Shown: piece after piece, positions 1 to 6,033 of the stretch
Position numbering within the stretch: the first letter of the stretch is position 1
Layout: each line of letters begins with the position of its first letter
From: Bacillota bacterium
GTDB taxonomy: Bacteria; Bacillota; Clostridia; Acetivibrionales; DSM-1351
Direction: 5' to 3'
Assembly: GCA_023395575.1 (NCBI GenBank)
Contig: JAEWZA010000311.1
Location: 1 to 6,081 of the forward strand
Length of the DNA: 6,081 nucleotides
Program-made: the position numbers and the translations under genes
Notes under the pieces: generated by a model
Databases searched by the model: none
The model's input: only the letters and a program-made list of their open reading frames with translations
What the model was told of the DNA's origin: nothing

Positions 1-2544
1 GTATTCGTTGTTCAGCCAATCTATAATAATATAGAAGCATATTACTTACACAAAGAACGTACCGAAACAAAATCAACCAACCAAAATAAAAAAACAGAAA
101 GCATATTTGTTGGAGGATATGTTCAAGCAACACGAAATGGAAAAATGGGATTGCTTGACAGCAAAGGTAAAGAGGTCATTCCATGTAACTATGATGCGGT
201 AGGACTGCCATCGGAGGGCATAAGCCGTATATCTAAAAAAACAAACGGAAAAACATACATAGGCTATTGGAATTTGGCATTAGGAAAGGAAATTGTTGCG
301 CCAAATAAGTACGTTCTTCCTAGCGGGTATGAAGATTTAGGAGATGCCGAAGGAGGAACTTTATATGGATTCTATATGCCTGATATAGGTGAAAATAGGC
401 TTGCTGTGGCATTTGATTTCTATGACGGATATGCTTTAGTCCCAACAGCAAAAGTAGATAAAGTAACCGAAGAGTGTACATGGGATAGAAACAGTATATC
501 AAGAACACTGGTCTACGCTCAAATTATTGATAAAAACGGTAAGGAAGTGCTAAAAGGCGGACCGTACCCTTTTAATATAAATCTATCAATTCCTAAAGAT
601 TACCCGCAAGCAGGACCCTATATGGTTTATGACCAACTCTCTACAAAAAGGACTCGTATGAAAATGGATTCAGGGGGTGAAATAATCTATAAATCCCACC
701 TTGAGTCCGGTATTGTGGGACCGAAGGGCATTCTTGTAACCGCCCAATATCACGGAGGTATTTGGGGCAACTCCGCAGTAGGATGGTATCCCCCTGGTGC
801 CCAAATGAAGTTAATCCCTGAACTGTCATTGGCCTTAGCATATAAATGTGGTTACGAAGGTATCAAAGAATCAGCTGCTCAATTGGGCGTTATTAATTTC
901 AGCAACAAAACTATTATTCCTTTTGGAAGTACTAATTATTTAGACTATGATTCCGATAACAAGGTTTTTTTTACAGAAATGAGTAAACCTATACTTAAGC
1001 CAGATGGGACAAAGATTTCTGGAACTGAAAAGCGGTCAAACTATCTTATTGTGAATGGGTATACTATACTTGGAGAAAAAGGAGATGATACTGGTAAGCT
1101 TGTATTTTCTCCTAAGAAAATTGTGTCAGTAAAGACTGGTAAAACCTATTCCATAGAAGGTATAAAGGGTTCAGTCTGTACAACGGTAAGTGTCAGTGAT
1201 ACACTTTGGGTGAAAAAGAACAACAAGTGGGGGCTTATCAATGTAAATGGAAAGACAATTCTTCCATTCGAGTACGAGGATATAAATACATCCTCTTGGG
1301 AAGAAAAAACAAAACCCTATGCACTTGTAAAGAAAAATGGAAAATGGGGTATGGTTGACGCAATAGGTAAAGTGCTTTTAGCATGTAATTATAAATCTAT
1401 TTCATGGGGCGAGGATGGTTATTATGATATTCAGGATTATACCACCGGGAAGTATGGCATATTCAACTTCAACACCTCCAAAATTACAACTCCCTGCAGT
1501 TTATCAGGGGCCATTAACAGCAAGGAATTTTTAGAACAGGGGTGGGGAGGTATTGGTGGTACAGTTACAATTAATGTAGGAAATAGCTTGAACGCTCTAT
1601 TTAACATGGATACTGGAAAACAAGTCACTTCCACTTATTTAGTTATGAAACCATCAAACCGGGGATTGTTTTATAACACCTATAATGATAAATTTGGACC
1701 TGATGGACGAATTGTATTTAACAGAGCAGAAGAGGCAACAAACTACACACTTGTGGTGAAAGACGGGAAGGTTGGCTCTATTAACGTCTCAAGACTAAAA
1801 ATAGGTGGCAAGCTGCCTACTACAGCCTATGTTAAACCTAAGCCAGAGCCCATAAATCCAAGATGCTACATTGTTGCGTATCCAGAAAATCGGATGTATT
1901 CAATAGGCGATGGCTTTGATGTAAAGGGTCTTATTGTACATTATCAAGATGAAAATGGAGTTCGCAGCATTGTGGATAATTCAAAGCTTAAGTTTTTCAC
2001 ATCGCGTACGGTGGAATTGACGCAGGGCAGAGCGTTTACAACTGGTGGAATAAAAACGGTTGAAGTTCAGTATGGCGGTAAAAAAGTTGATACCTTTGAC
2101 GTCAATGTTGTACCAAAAGAAGCAGGTAATATTTTGAAGACTGGCGATTATTATATGAAAATACTTGGTAAATATCTCTATCCTGTAATGGCAAATGGTA
2201 CCTATTGGATGGAACTTTCGGACAAAAAACCTGAAAAGCCGTTCAATGTAAAGCTGATAAACTACAGCGAAGACCGTGGACCGGCGTACACAATTCATTA
2301 CGACGGAAGAGCTATAGGACAACCATCATCAAAGGACGGAACTCAGTTGCAATCAGCTGCTCTTACCCATACGTGGAGAATTAATAAATATACATCCTTC
2401 TGCACAATCAGAGATTATGGCAATCAAAAGCTGCTTGTCAATGCAAGTGGTGCGAAGAGTGCTAATGGCACAAAAGTTACTGTATGGTCCTACACTGGTT
2501 CAGCTCCCGAACACGGAAAGATAGTCTTTACTCCGGCAAAGTAA
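1..2544 (+). CDS. WG-repeat protein with Ig-like and C-terminal lectin-like modules (5' partial)
   Basis: The frame has no stop from base 1. The first ATG in it (145) falls inside a WG repeat that already begins near 118, so the gene starts outside the window; 847 residues are visible. WG repeats are degenerate units of the type NGKWGL-D--GK-IIP-Y. Clear ones lie at 118-204, 1204-1284 and 1321-1401, with weaker ones near 514, 880, 1447 and 1750. Next, about 1858-2115, is a module resembling bacterial Ig-like group 3 (YSIGDGFDVKGLIVHY, ending in VDTFDVNVV). From about 2125 to the end is an aromatic-rich module (GDYYMKI, LLVNASGAKSANGTKV, VWSYTG) that could be a ricin-type beta-trefoil. By family knowledge these are non-enzymatic binding modules, often on exported proteins; a signal peptide would lie outside the window. 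The ligand is unknown. A strong terminator follows, and nothing ties this gene to those downstream. Confidence 0.88.
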   Translation, partial: VFVVQPIYNNIEAYYLHKERTETKSTNQNKKTESIFVGGYVQATRNGKMGLLDSKGKEVIPCNYDAVGLPSEGISRISKKTNGKTYIGYWNLALGKEIVAPNKYVLPSGYEDLGDAEGGTLYGFYMPDIGENRLAVAFDFYDGYALVPTAKVDKVTEECTWDRNSISRTLVYAQIIDKNGKEVLKGGPYPFNINLSIPKDYPQAGPYMVYDQLSTKRTRMKMDSGGEIIYKSHLESGIVGPKGILVTAQYHGGIWGNSAVGWYPPGAQMKLIPELSLALAYKCGYEGIKESAAQLGVINFSNKTIIPFGSTNYLDYDSDNKVFFTEMSKPILKPDGTKISGTEKRSNYLIVNGYTILGEKGDDTGKLVFSPKKIVSVKTGKTYSIEGIKGSVCTTVSVSDTLWVKKNNKWGLINVNGKTILPFEYEDINTSSWEEKTKPYALVKKNGKWGMVDAIGKVLLACNYKSISWGEDGYYDIQDYTTGKYGIFNFNTSKITTPCSLSGAINSKEFLEQGWGGIGGTVTINVGNSLNALFNMDTGKQVTSTYLVMKPSNRGLFYNTYNDKFGPDGRIVFNRAEEATNYTLVVKDGKVGSINVSRLKIGGKLPTTAYVKPKPEPINPRCYIVAYPENRMYSIGDGFDVKGLIVHYQDENGVRSIVDNSKLKFFTSRTVELTQGRAFTTGGIKTVEVQYGGKKVDTFDVNVVPKEAGNILKTGDYYMKILGKYLYPVMANGTYWMELSDKKPEKPFNVKLINYSEDRGPAYTIHYDGRAIGQPSSKDGTQLQSAALTHTWRINKYTSFCTIRDYGNQKLLVNASGAKSANGTKVTVWSYTGSAPEHGKIVFTPAK
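1204..1401 (+). repeat. Tandem pair of WG repeats inside the coding region
   Basis: Two units are adjacent in the protein: one contains KKNNKWGLINVNGKTILPF and the next KKNGKWGMVDAIGKVLLAC. Their starts are 117 bases (39 residues) apart. These are the best-preserved WG units in the protein and justify the family assignment. Confidence 0.75.
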
Positions 2545-2640
2545 GTGGAATTGTGATATCAGTACGATTATAGTAAATTCTGAACATGTTATTTTGCATA
2601 TTGGTTCTCAATGTGATAGAATTCTTTACAAGAAGTATAC

Positions 2641-2683
2641 AAAGCTTCCCAGAAAACATACGGTTTCTGGGGCTTTCTTTTTT
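2641..2683 (+). terminator. Intrinsic terminator of the WG-repeat gene
   Basis: CCCAGAAA (2648-2655) pairs perfectly with TTTCTGGG (2664-2671) across an 8-base loop. The stem is extended by AAAGC (2641-2645) with GCTTT (2672-2676), separated by a 2-base TT bulge on the left side. CTTTTTT follows at 2677-2683. The stem plus U-tract points to rho-independent termination of rightward transcription, about 100 bases after the stop codon at 2544. There is no T-tract on the opposite strand. Confidence 0.85.
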
Positions 2684-2712
2684 ACTTGATTGTTCTTGGT
2701 GCAAGTAACAAT

Positions 2713-2766
2713 AAAGCATTCTGCTAATGATGGCAGTGAAGCTTTGTGTTATAGTGTTGCACTATA
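2713..2766 (+). repeat. Two adjacent small hairpins after the terminator
   Basis: The first hairpin pairs AAAGC (2713-2717) with GCTTT (2741-2745) and CTGC (2721-2724) with GCAG (2733-2736), with small bulges between. The second is a perfect 7-bp stem, TATAGTG (2750-2756) with CACTATA (2760-2766), around a 3-base loop. A T-rich stretch follows only some 13 bases later, so they could be a back-up terminator or structure without a known role. No gene lies here. Confidence 0.4.
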
Positions 2767-3190
2767 GAATCTTGATTAATTTTTTGTTTCTTTATCAGTT
2801 TTTGCTCCGTTAATCCATATACTTCTTTTTCTTATTTTTTAACCACTCTTGTTTGTTACATTCATGAGATACGCTGTGTTCTGTGTAAGTGGAGTGAAAT
2901 AGCTGTAATATAATTTGAAGTCTGAAGCAGAATGAAGTATGAATTTATGAAGTGGCTGTTGATTGGCGAATTGATGATATAAGAGAAGGTTTTGTAAGAA
3001 GTAAAAGAAAAAGTGGAATCTTGTGAAATTAAGTTGAATTGATAAGAAATAGTCTGGAAAATATAAAATCATTTTTATGGAAAAAATATGAATGAAATGA
3101 TAGAATATTTTTGATTGCTCAATCCTTGCACTAACATAAACCCTACTATTTGAACTTCTGAGTATTTTTTATGGAGAATTTAAGTGTGAG
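2767..3190. other. Gene-free stretch, possibly decayed coding sequence
   Basis: No convincing gene is present in this stretch. One + frame at about 2951-3025 reads as plausible protein (EVAVDWRIDDIREGF and on) but is closed by stops on both sides. One - strand frame ends in an ordinary-looking tail, QEWLKNKKKKYMD, whose stop is near 2815, but it is interrupted about 45 codons upstream. Start codons with a good ribosome binding site are lacking. Either the stretch is a gene remnant broken by frameshifts and stops, or it is simply AT-rich intergenic DNA. I do not recognise a family. Confidence 0.3.
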
Positions 3191-3194
3191 AATA

Positions 3195-3233
3195 TTTATC
3201 ATTATAAAGACATCCTTTATGAATAATGATAAA
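3195..3233 (+). promoter_or_regulatory. Hairpin / inverted repeat upstream of the Gre-family gene
   Basis: TTTATCATTAT (3195-3205) is an exact inverted repeat of ATAATGATAAA (3223-3233). An alternative fold adds ATAAAG (3204-3209) paired with CTTTAT (3215-3220) around ACATC. It lies 75 bases before the start codon and lacks a following T-tract, so it is unlikely to be a terminator. It may be an operator or a leader structure. A TTGATG / TATAAA pair just downstream (3252-3257, 3273-3278) is a weak promoter candidate because its spacer is only 15 bases. Confidence 0.4.
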
Positions 3234-3308
3234 ATACAGTATAAAGTTGGATTGATGAACTAGCACATGAAATATAAAGAAATATAGTTATAGGAGGCTA
3301 CAAAAGCA

Positions 3309-3773
3309 ATGAGTCACATACTTACAGAAGAAAACATTCAAAAATTGAGAGATGAATTAGATTATAGGATAACTGTTAAAAGAAATGAGATAGCGAGAGA
3401 AAAGTTAATAGCTGCCGAGCATGGAGATAGATCAGAAAATGCGGAATACAAAGAAGCCTGTGAGAGATTTAATGCAAATGATGATAGAATTCAGCAGCTA
3501 ATGACCATTATATCAACAGCAACTGTGATAGATGATAAAAATGAAGATAAGACAAAGCTCGGGATTAATACCAAGGCTAGAATAAAATTTATTGAAGATG
3601 ATGATGAAGATATAATAACATTGGTTACTACTATGGATGCAGATGTAAAGAAAATGCATATAAGTATAGAAGCAGATTTAGGGAAGGCATTATTTGGTAA
3701 AAAGGTTGGAGATGTGGTTCAAGTTAATGCCCAGAGCGGTAAATATTCTGTTGAAATATTAGAAATTTTATAA
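3309..3773 (+). CDS. greA: GreA/GreB-family transcription elongation (transcript cleavage) factor
   Basis: The product is 154 residues, close to the usual GreA length of about 158. Residues 1 to about 75 form the expected charged antiparallel coiled coil with the tip motif HGDRSENAEY. Its Asp40 and Glu43 match the acidic tip residues that, in Gre proteins, help hold the catalytic metal of RNA polymerase. Residues from about 80 on match the FKBP-like domain that binds the polymerase (ALFGKKVGDVV, YSVEILEI). By family knowledge it enters the secondary channel and stimulates cleavage of backtracked RNA. AGGAGG at 3292-3297 lies 11 bases before ATG. The C-terminal domain lacks the usual SPI-A-LLGK wording (ADLGKALFGK instead), so it may be a paralogue rather than the housekeeping copy; the symbol indicates the family. 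The thioesterase gene follows after 52 bases with no terminator between. Confidence 0.88.
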   Translation: MSHILTEENIQKLRDELDYRITVKRNEIAREKLIAAEHGDRSENAEYKEACERFNANDDRIQQLMTIISTATVIDDKNEDKTKLGINTKARIKFIEDDDEDIITLVTTMDADVKKMHISIEADLGKALFGKKVGDVVQVNAQSGKYSVEILEIL

Positions 3774-3825
3774 TAATATTTTATACTTTTGTGACTTGGG
3801 AATAAAGAAAGGAATATTATTTGGT

Positions 3826-4554
3826 ATGAGAAAAATTAAACTACTGTGCTTGCCATATGCGGGTGGTTCGGCAGCGATATATTTAAAATGGAAGAAATAT
3901 TTTGATAGCAATATTGAGGTGGTTCCATTAGAATTAGCTGGTAGGGGGCGACGCATGAGTGAAGATTTCTATGACAGCATGCTTAATGCAGTTGATGATA
4001 TATATAATATTATAAAACCAATAATTAGTGATTCTGATTATGCCTTTTATGGACATAGTATGGGCACCATAATGGCATTTGAATTATGCCGCAAAATTAT
4101 GAGTACAAATGAGAGACAACCCTTGCATTTATTTGTTTCAGGCAGGTATCCTCCCAGCGCTAGTAGAGCAGAAAAATATTTAAGCAGATTACCTGATGAT
4201 TTATTTTTAGAGGAAGTTTGTAAGCTAGGAGGAACAGGTACTGCGCTTGTTGATAATAAAGAACTATGCGAAATATTTATTCCAATTATTAAAGCTGATT
4301 ACAGAATTATAGAAGACTACAAATACATAAGCAGTGACAAAAAGTTTAATTATGGAATTACTGCTTTTAATGGAAAAAGTGATACTGAGGTATCCTATAA
4401 TGAAATTAAGGAGTGGGGCCAACACACCTTATTGCAGGCTTCAATATATGAATTTGATGGGAATCACTTTTTTATTAATGAAAAAGCAGTAGAAATAACA
4501 AAAATTATTAACAATACGATAGATTGCATTTTATCCGAAAGTGCTTGCTACTAA
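3826..4554 (+). CDS. Type II (external) thioesterase of NRPS/PKS type
   Basis: This 242-residue alpha/beta hydrolase matches SrfAD-like editing thioesterases. By family knowledge these act in the cytoplasm and hydrolyse wrong or stalled acyl groups from the phosphopantetheine arm of carrier domains. The start contains KLLCLPYAGGSA, the region of the oxyanion loop. The nucleophile is Ser78 in GHSMG (codon 4057-4059), with the probable acid Asp186 in NGKSD (4381-4383) and the base His214 in DGNHFF (4465-4467). YPPSASR and LSRLPDDLFLEEVCKLGG match the lid region. I chose the ATG at 3826. An upstream in-frame TTG at 3796 would add ten residues not typical of the family, whereas AAAGGA at 3808-3813 precedes the ATG, 12 bases away. 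It is probably in an operon with the Gre-family gene and converges with the phosphopantetheinyl transferase. No synthase is visible. Confidence 0.9.
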   Translation: MRKIKLLCLPYAGGSAAIYLKWKKYFDSNIEVVPLELAGRGRRMSEDFYDSMLNAVDDIYNIIKPIISDSDYAFYGHSMGTIMAFELCRKIMSTNERQPLHLFVSGRYPPSASRAEKYLSRLPDDLFLEEVCKLGGTGTALVDNKELCEIFIPIIKADYRIIEDYKYISSDKKFNYGITAFNGKSDTEVSYNEIKEWGQHTLLQASIYEFDGNHFFINEKAVEITKIINNTIDCILSESACY

Positions 4555-4578
4555 TTGGTTTAATCATACTCATGTAAT

Positions 4579-4621
4579 TCAACTTTCCCAGCTTAAATAT
4601 TGATGTTCAACCTTATCAATG
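4579..4621 (+). repeat. Left copy of an imperfect inverted repeat flanking the PPTase gene
   Basis: This copy begins TCAACTTTCC and ends CTTATCAATG, and both 10-base blocks recur exactly, in opposite orientation, at 5865-5908. The blocks start 33 bases apart here and 34 apart in the partner. By hand alignment about 34 positions match overall, or about three quarters. The repeat also overlaps a local fold: ATTGAT (4599-4604) with ATCAAT (4615-4620), and TCAACTT (4579-4585) with AAGTTGA (4624-4630). Confidence 0.55.
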
Positions 4622-4677
4622 TTAAGTTGAGTCCAGATTCATGTGGGGGAATTGAGATACGTAATTAAGAAAATAGT

Positions 4678-4707
4678 TTTTACGAAAATCAATAGACTTT
4701 CGTAAAA
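4678..4707. repeat. 10-bp perfect inverted repeat between convergent genes
   Basis: TTTTACGAAA (4678-4687) pairs with TTTCGTAAAA (4698-4707) around a 10-base spacer. The arms start with T and end with A, and no T-tract follows on either strand, so it is not a typical intrinsic terminator. It could be a protein binding site or a structured 3' end shared by the two genes. Confidence 0.45.
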
Positions 4708-4877
4708 CCTTTATAGATATGAGAAATTATGGATGGTTTGCTGCTAACCAATACCAATTAATGCTAAGCTTTCCTTTAAATATGAGAACTATGAATTGCT
4801 AATAAAAATTTCATGTTATTAGTAAAATGCAGCATAATTAATGAACACATGCTAAAGTGATAGATTTAAATACTTAT

Positions 4878-5567
4878 TTAGAGCGTTTTGCAAATTTCAT
4901 GAAAGAGCTCTTGTACATTGAATATAGTTTTTGTGCAAGAATCAAAATTTTTGGCGCAAACGGCATAAAAAGTGTTTTCGTCAAGGGATGAATGAAGCAG
5001 GGAATAATCCACAAGGGTTTCATTTGAGTTGACAATATTACTATTCTCAACGCTCACGGTAAAGGAATCCAGAGGAATAGAAAGTCCTTTGCCTACTGCT
5101 TTTATATAGCTTTCCTTTAATGTCCAAAGTCTATAAAAATATGCTTGTTTTTGATCATCAGGCTGCTTTTGAAGTTCATCATATTCTTTTTTTGAAAAGA
5201 ATCTTTTAGCTATGTCAAATTCTGTAGGCTTAATTACCTCTACGTCAATACCGACGGGATAGTCACTTACTGCACAGACTACCCATTTTCCAGAATGAGA
5301 GATGTTGAAATGAATATTATTCTGACCTGACAGAATTGGTTTTCCATACTCATTTTTATCAAAAGTGATATCAGAATTTTTAATATTTAAGTTTTTACAT
5401 ATTGCGTATCTTGACAAAACATTGCCGATAAGTGCTCTTTGTGAATCTTCAAAATGATAGAACCTATGTATTTGGGCTTTTTTATCCTCAGACACATAGT
5501 AGAGAAGAATATCAAAAGCTTCTTTTTCTAGGTTATTTTCAAGATTAACCATATATATTTCAAGCAA
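4878..5567 (-). CDS. Sfp-type 4'-phosphopantetheinyl transferase
   Basis: This 229-residue enzyme is close in length and motifs to Bacillus Sfp. By family knowledge it transfers the 4'-phosphopantetheine of coenzyme A to a conserved serine of carrier proteins, converting apo to holo synthases. Visible motifs, numbered from the TTG at 5567, are FYHFEDSQRALIGNVLSRYA (36-55), EYGKP (73-77), FNISHSGKW (87-95), GIDVE (106-110), FFSKKEY (123-129) and LWTLKESYIKAVGKGL (147-162). Asp108, Glu110 and Glu152 match the metal-binding acids of Sfp and Lys156 the conserved lysine, each offset by one from Sfp numbering. I chose TTG 5567 because GGGAGG lies 7 bases upstream and LEIYMVNLEN then aligns with the Sfp start. 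The TTG at 5582 overlaps the ribosome binding site, and the ATG at 5552 is 22 bases from it. The gene is monocistronic here and converges with the thioesterase gene; no clear promoter was found. Confidence 0.93.
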   Translation of the reverse strand: MLEIYMVNLENNLEKEAFDILLYYVSEDKKAQIHRFYHFEDSQRALIGNVLSRYAICKNLNIKNSDITFDKNEYGKPILSGQNNIHFNISHSGKWVVCAVSDYPVGIDVEVIKPTEFDIAKRFFSKKEYDELQKQPDDQKQAYFYRLWTLKESYIKAVGKGLSIPLDSFTVSVENSNIVNSNETLVDYSLLHSSLDENTFYAVCAKNFDSCTKTIFNVQELFHEICKTL

Positions 5568-5574
5568 AGTAAGG

Positions 5575-5580
5575 CCTCCC
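5575..5580 (-). promoter_or_regulatory. Ribosome binding site that fixes the PPTase start
   Basis: GGGAGG on the - strand lies 7 bases before TTG 5567, the ideal spacing. The next possible start upstream (TTG 5582) overlaps this site and the next downstream (ATG 5552) is too far away. The site therefore decides in favour of TTG 5567. Confidence 0.8.
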
Positions 5581-5697
5581 AAACATTTTAATCTATTGTA
5601 CTTATAAAATTGAATAGTAAGTTGCTAGACTAATTAAATATAGAATAATTTGGATGTAATTGCAATACCTTAATAGGCAACTTCGGCATGCAGGTAC

Positions 5698-5732
5698 AAT
5701 GCTTTTTGATTTGTTAGATCAAACTTAGCATT
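5698..5732 (+). repeat. Bulged hairpin in the PPTase upstream region
   Basis: AATGCT (5698-5703) pairs with AGCATT (5727-5732), and inside it TTTGAT (5705-5710) pairs with ATCAAA (5718-5723) around a 7-base loop. A 1-base bulge on one side and a 3-base bulge on the other separate the stems. No T-tract follows. Its role is unknown. Confidence 0.35.
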
Positions 5733-5864
5733 TGGATATACTGCTTGAAGCCTTTTATTTTTAAGCGTTAATGTACGAAGTTTGAGTTATTAACATTATA
5801 CTGAATTTATTCAGCAAACCCTTTTTACAAAACTAATTAATGCAATTATTTTAACTATATTTTT

Positions 5865-5908
5865 CATTGATAAGTATGAATACCTATAATTTTAAACTGG
5901 AAAGTTGA
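5865..5908 (-). repeat. Right copy of the imperfect inverted repeat flanking the PPTase gene
   Basis: On the + strand it begins CATTGATAAG and ends GGAAAGTTGA, the reverse complements of the end and start blocks of the copy at 4579-4621. The arrangement puts the two copies at either side of the PPTase gene with about 1.24 kb between them. The similarity does not clearly extend beyond the 44 bases. Confidence 0.55.
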
Positions 5909-5927
5909 GTATATAAGACATACATTG

Positions 5928-5972
5928 ATGGGTAAAATATTAGTTGCAGGACTAATGCAAATGTCAATATAA
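5928..5972 (+). pseudogene. Possible remnant: first codons of a PfkB-type sugar kinase
   Basis: The ORF reads MGKILVAGLMQMSI and stops. The opening MGKILVAGL is typical of the first beta strand of PfkB-family carbohydrate kinases, which are about 300 residues long, so only the extreme start would remain. There is no good ribosome binding site just upstream. The 18-bp hairpin with a following T-tract begins 14 bases after its stop, which would suit a gene whose middle was deleted. Nine residues of similarity can be chance, so this is a weak inference. Confidence 0.25.
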
Positions 5973-5986
5973 AAATGTAGGTTTTT

Positions 5987-6033
5987 TATCATATAAGGAT
6001 GTCGTTTTTCCGACATCCTTATATGATATTTTT
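5987..6033 (+). terminator. 18-bp perfect hairpin with T-tract, probable intrinsic terminator
   Basis: The 18 bases at 5987-6004 (TATCATATAAGGATGTCG) pair perfectly with 6011-6028 around the loop TTTTTC. TTTTT follows at 6029-6033, so the structure terminates rightward transcription by sequence criteria. No full + strand gene lies just before it. On the - strand it sits directly after the stop codon at 6032, but there it is followed by A residues rather than T. It may also protect the 3' end of that leftward transcript. Confidence 0.65.

Larger units (their letters stand above)
4555..4877. other. Convergent intergenic region with several inverted repeats
   Basis: The 323 bases between the facing 3' ends of the thioesterase and transferase genes hold no plausible ORF. 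They contain the repeat at 4579-4621, a 10-bp perfect stem at 4678-4707, and small stems at 4739-4755 (TGGTT with AACCA) and 4799-4822 (CTAATAA with TTATTAG). None is followed by a proper T-tract on either strand, so a classical terminator for either gene is not evident. Confidence 0.5.
5583..6031. other. Gene-poor region upstream of the PPTase gene
   Basis: This region of about 450 AT-rich bases has no full gene. It holds the PPTase leader, the hairpin at 5698-5732, a small palindrome CTGAAT/ATTCAG (5801-5814), the right inverted repeat (5865-5908), a short kinase-like ORF (5928-5972) and the strong hairpin at 5987-6028. The - strand TACAAT at 5600-5595 could be a -10 element for the PPTase gene, but no matching -35 is seen. 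I saw no tRNA or known riboswitch fold. Confidence 0.45.

Noticed and set aside
320..508. - strand open frame of 62 codons inside the WG-repeat gene
   Set aside because: It lies wholly within a well-supported coding region on the other strand, has low-complexity content and matches no family. The same holds for the - strand frames at 641-841, 1437-1634 and 1981-2322.
2528..2719. - strand open frame of 63 codons overlapping the end of the WG-repeat gene
   Set aside because: It runs through the strong + strand terminator and the 3' end of the real gene, and its product looks random.
3034..3060. Possible third copy of the flanking repeat (ATTGATAAG followed by CTGGAAA)
   Set aside because: The two blocks are 7 bases apart here instead of about 22, so it does not follow the pattern of the pair around the PPTase gene.
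2839..3072. - strand open frame of 77 codons, rich in Phe, Leu and Tyr
   Set aside because: The composition is what a purine-rich opposite strand gives by chance, there is no good ribosome binding site and no family resemblance. At most the region is decayed coding sequence.
3768..3956. - strand open frame of 62 codons over the start of the thioesterase gene
   Set aside because: It is antisense to a gene with clear catalytic motifs and matches nothing itself.
4767..5120. 13-base direct repeat AGCTTTCCTTTAA at 4767 and 5108
   Set aside because: The second copy encodes the LKES motif of the PPTase. I tested whether the first marks a decayed duplicate, but the flanks do not match, and one such 13-mer match is expected by chance in about 6 kb of AT-rich DNA.
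3209..6019. Shared GACATCCTT in the hairpins at 3195-3233 and 5987-6028
   Set aside because: Only nine bases are shared, the rest of the two stems differs, and chance explains it.
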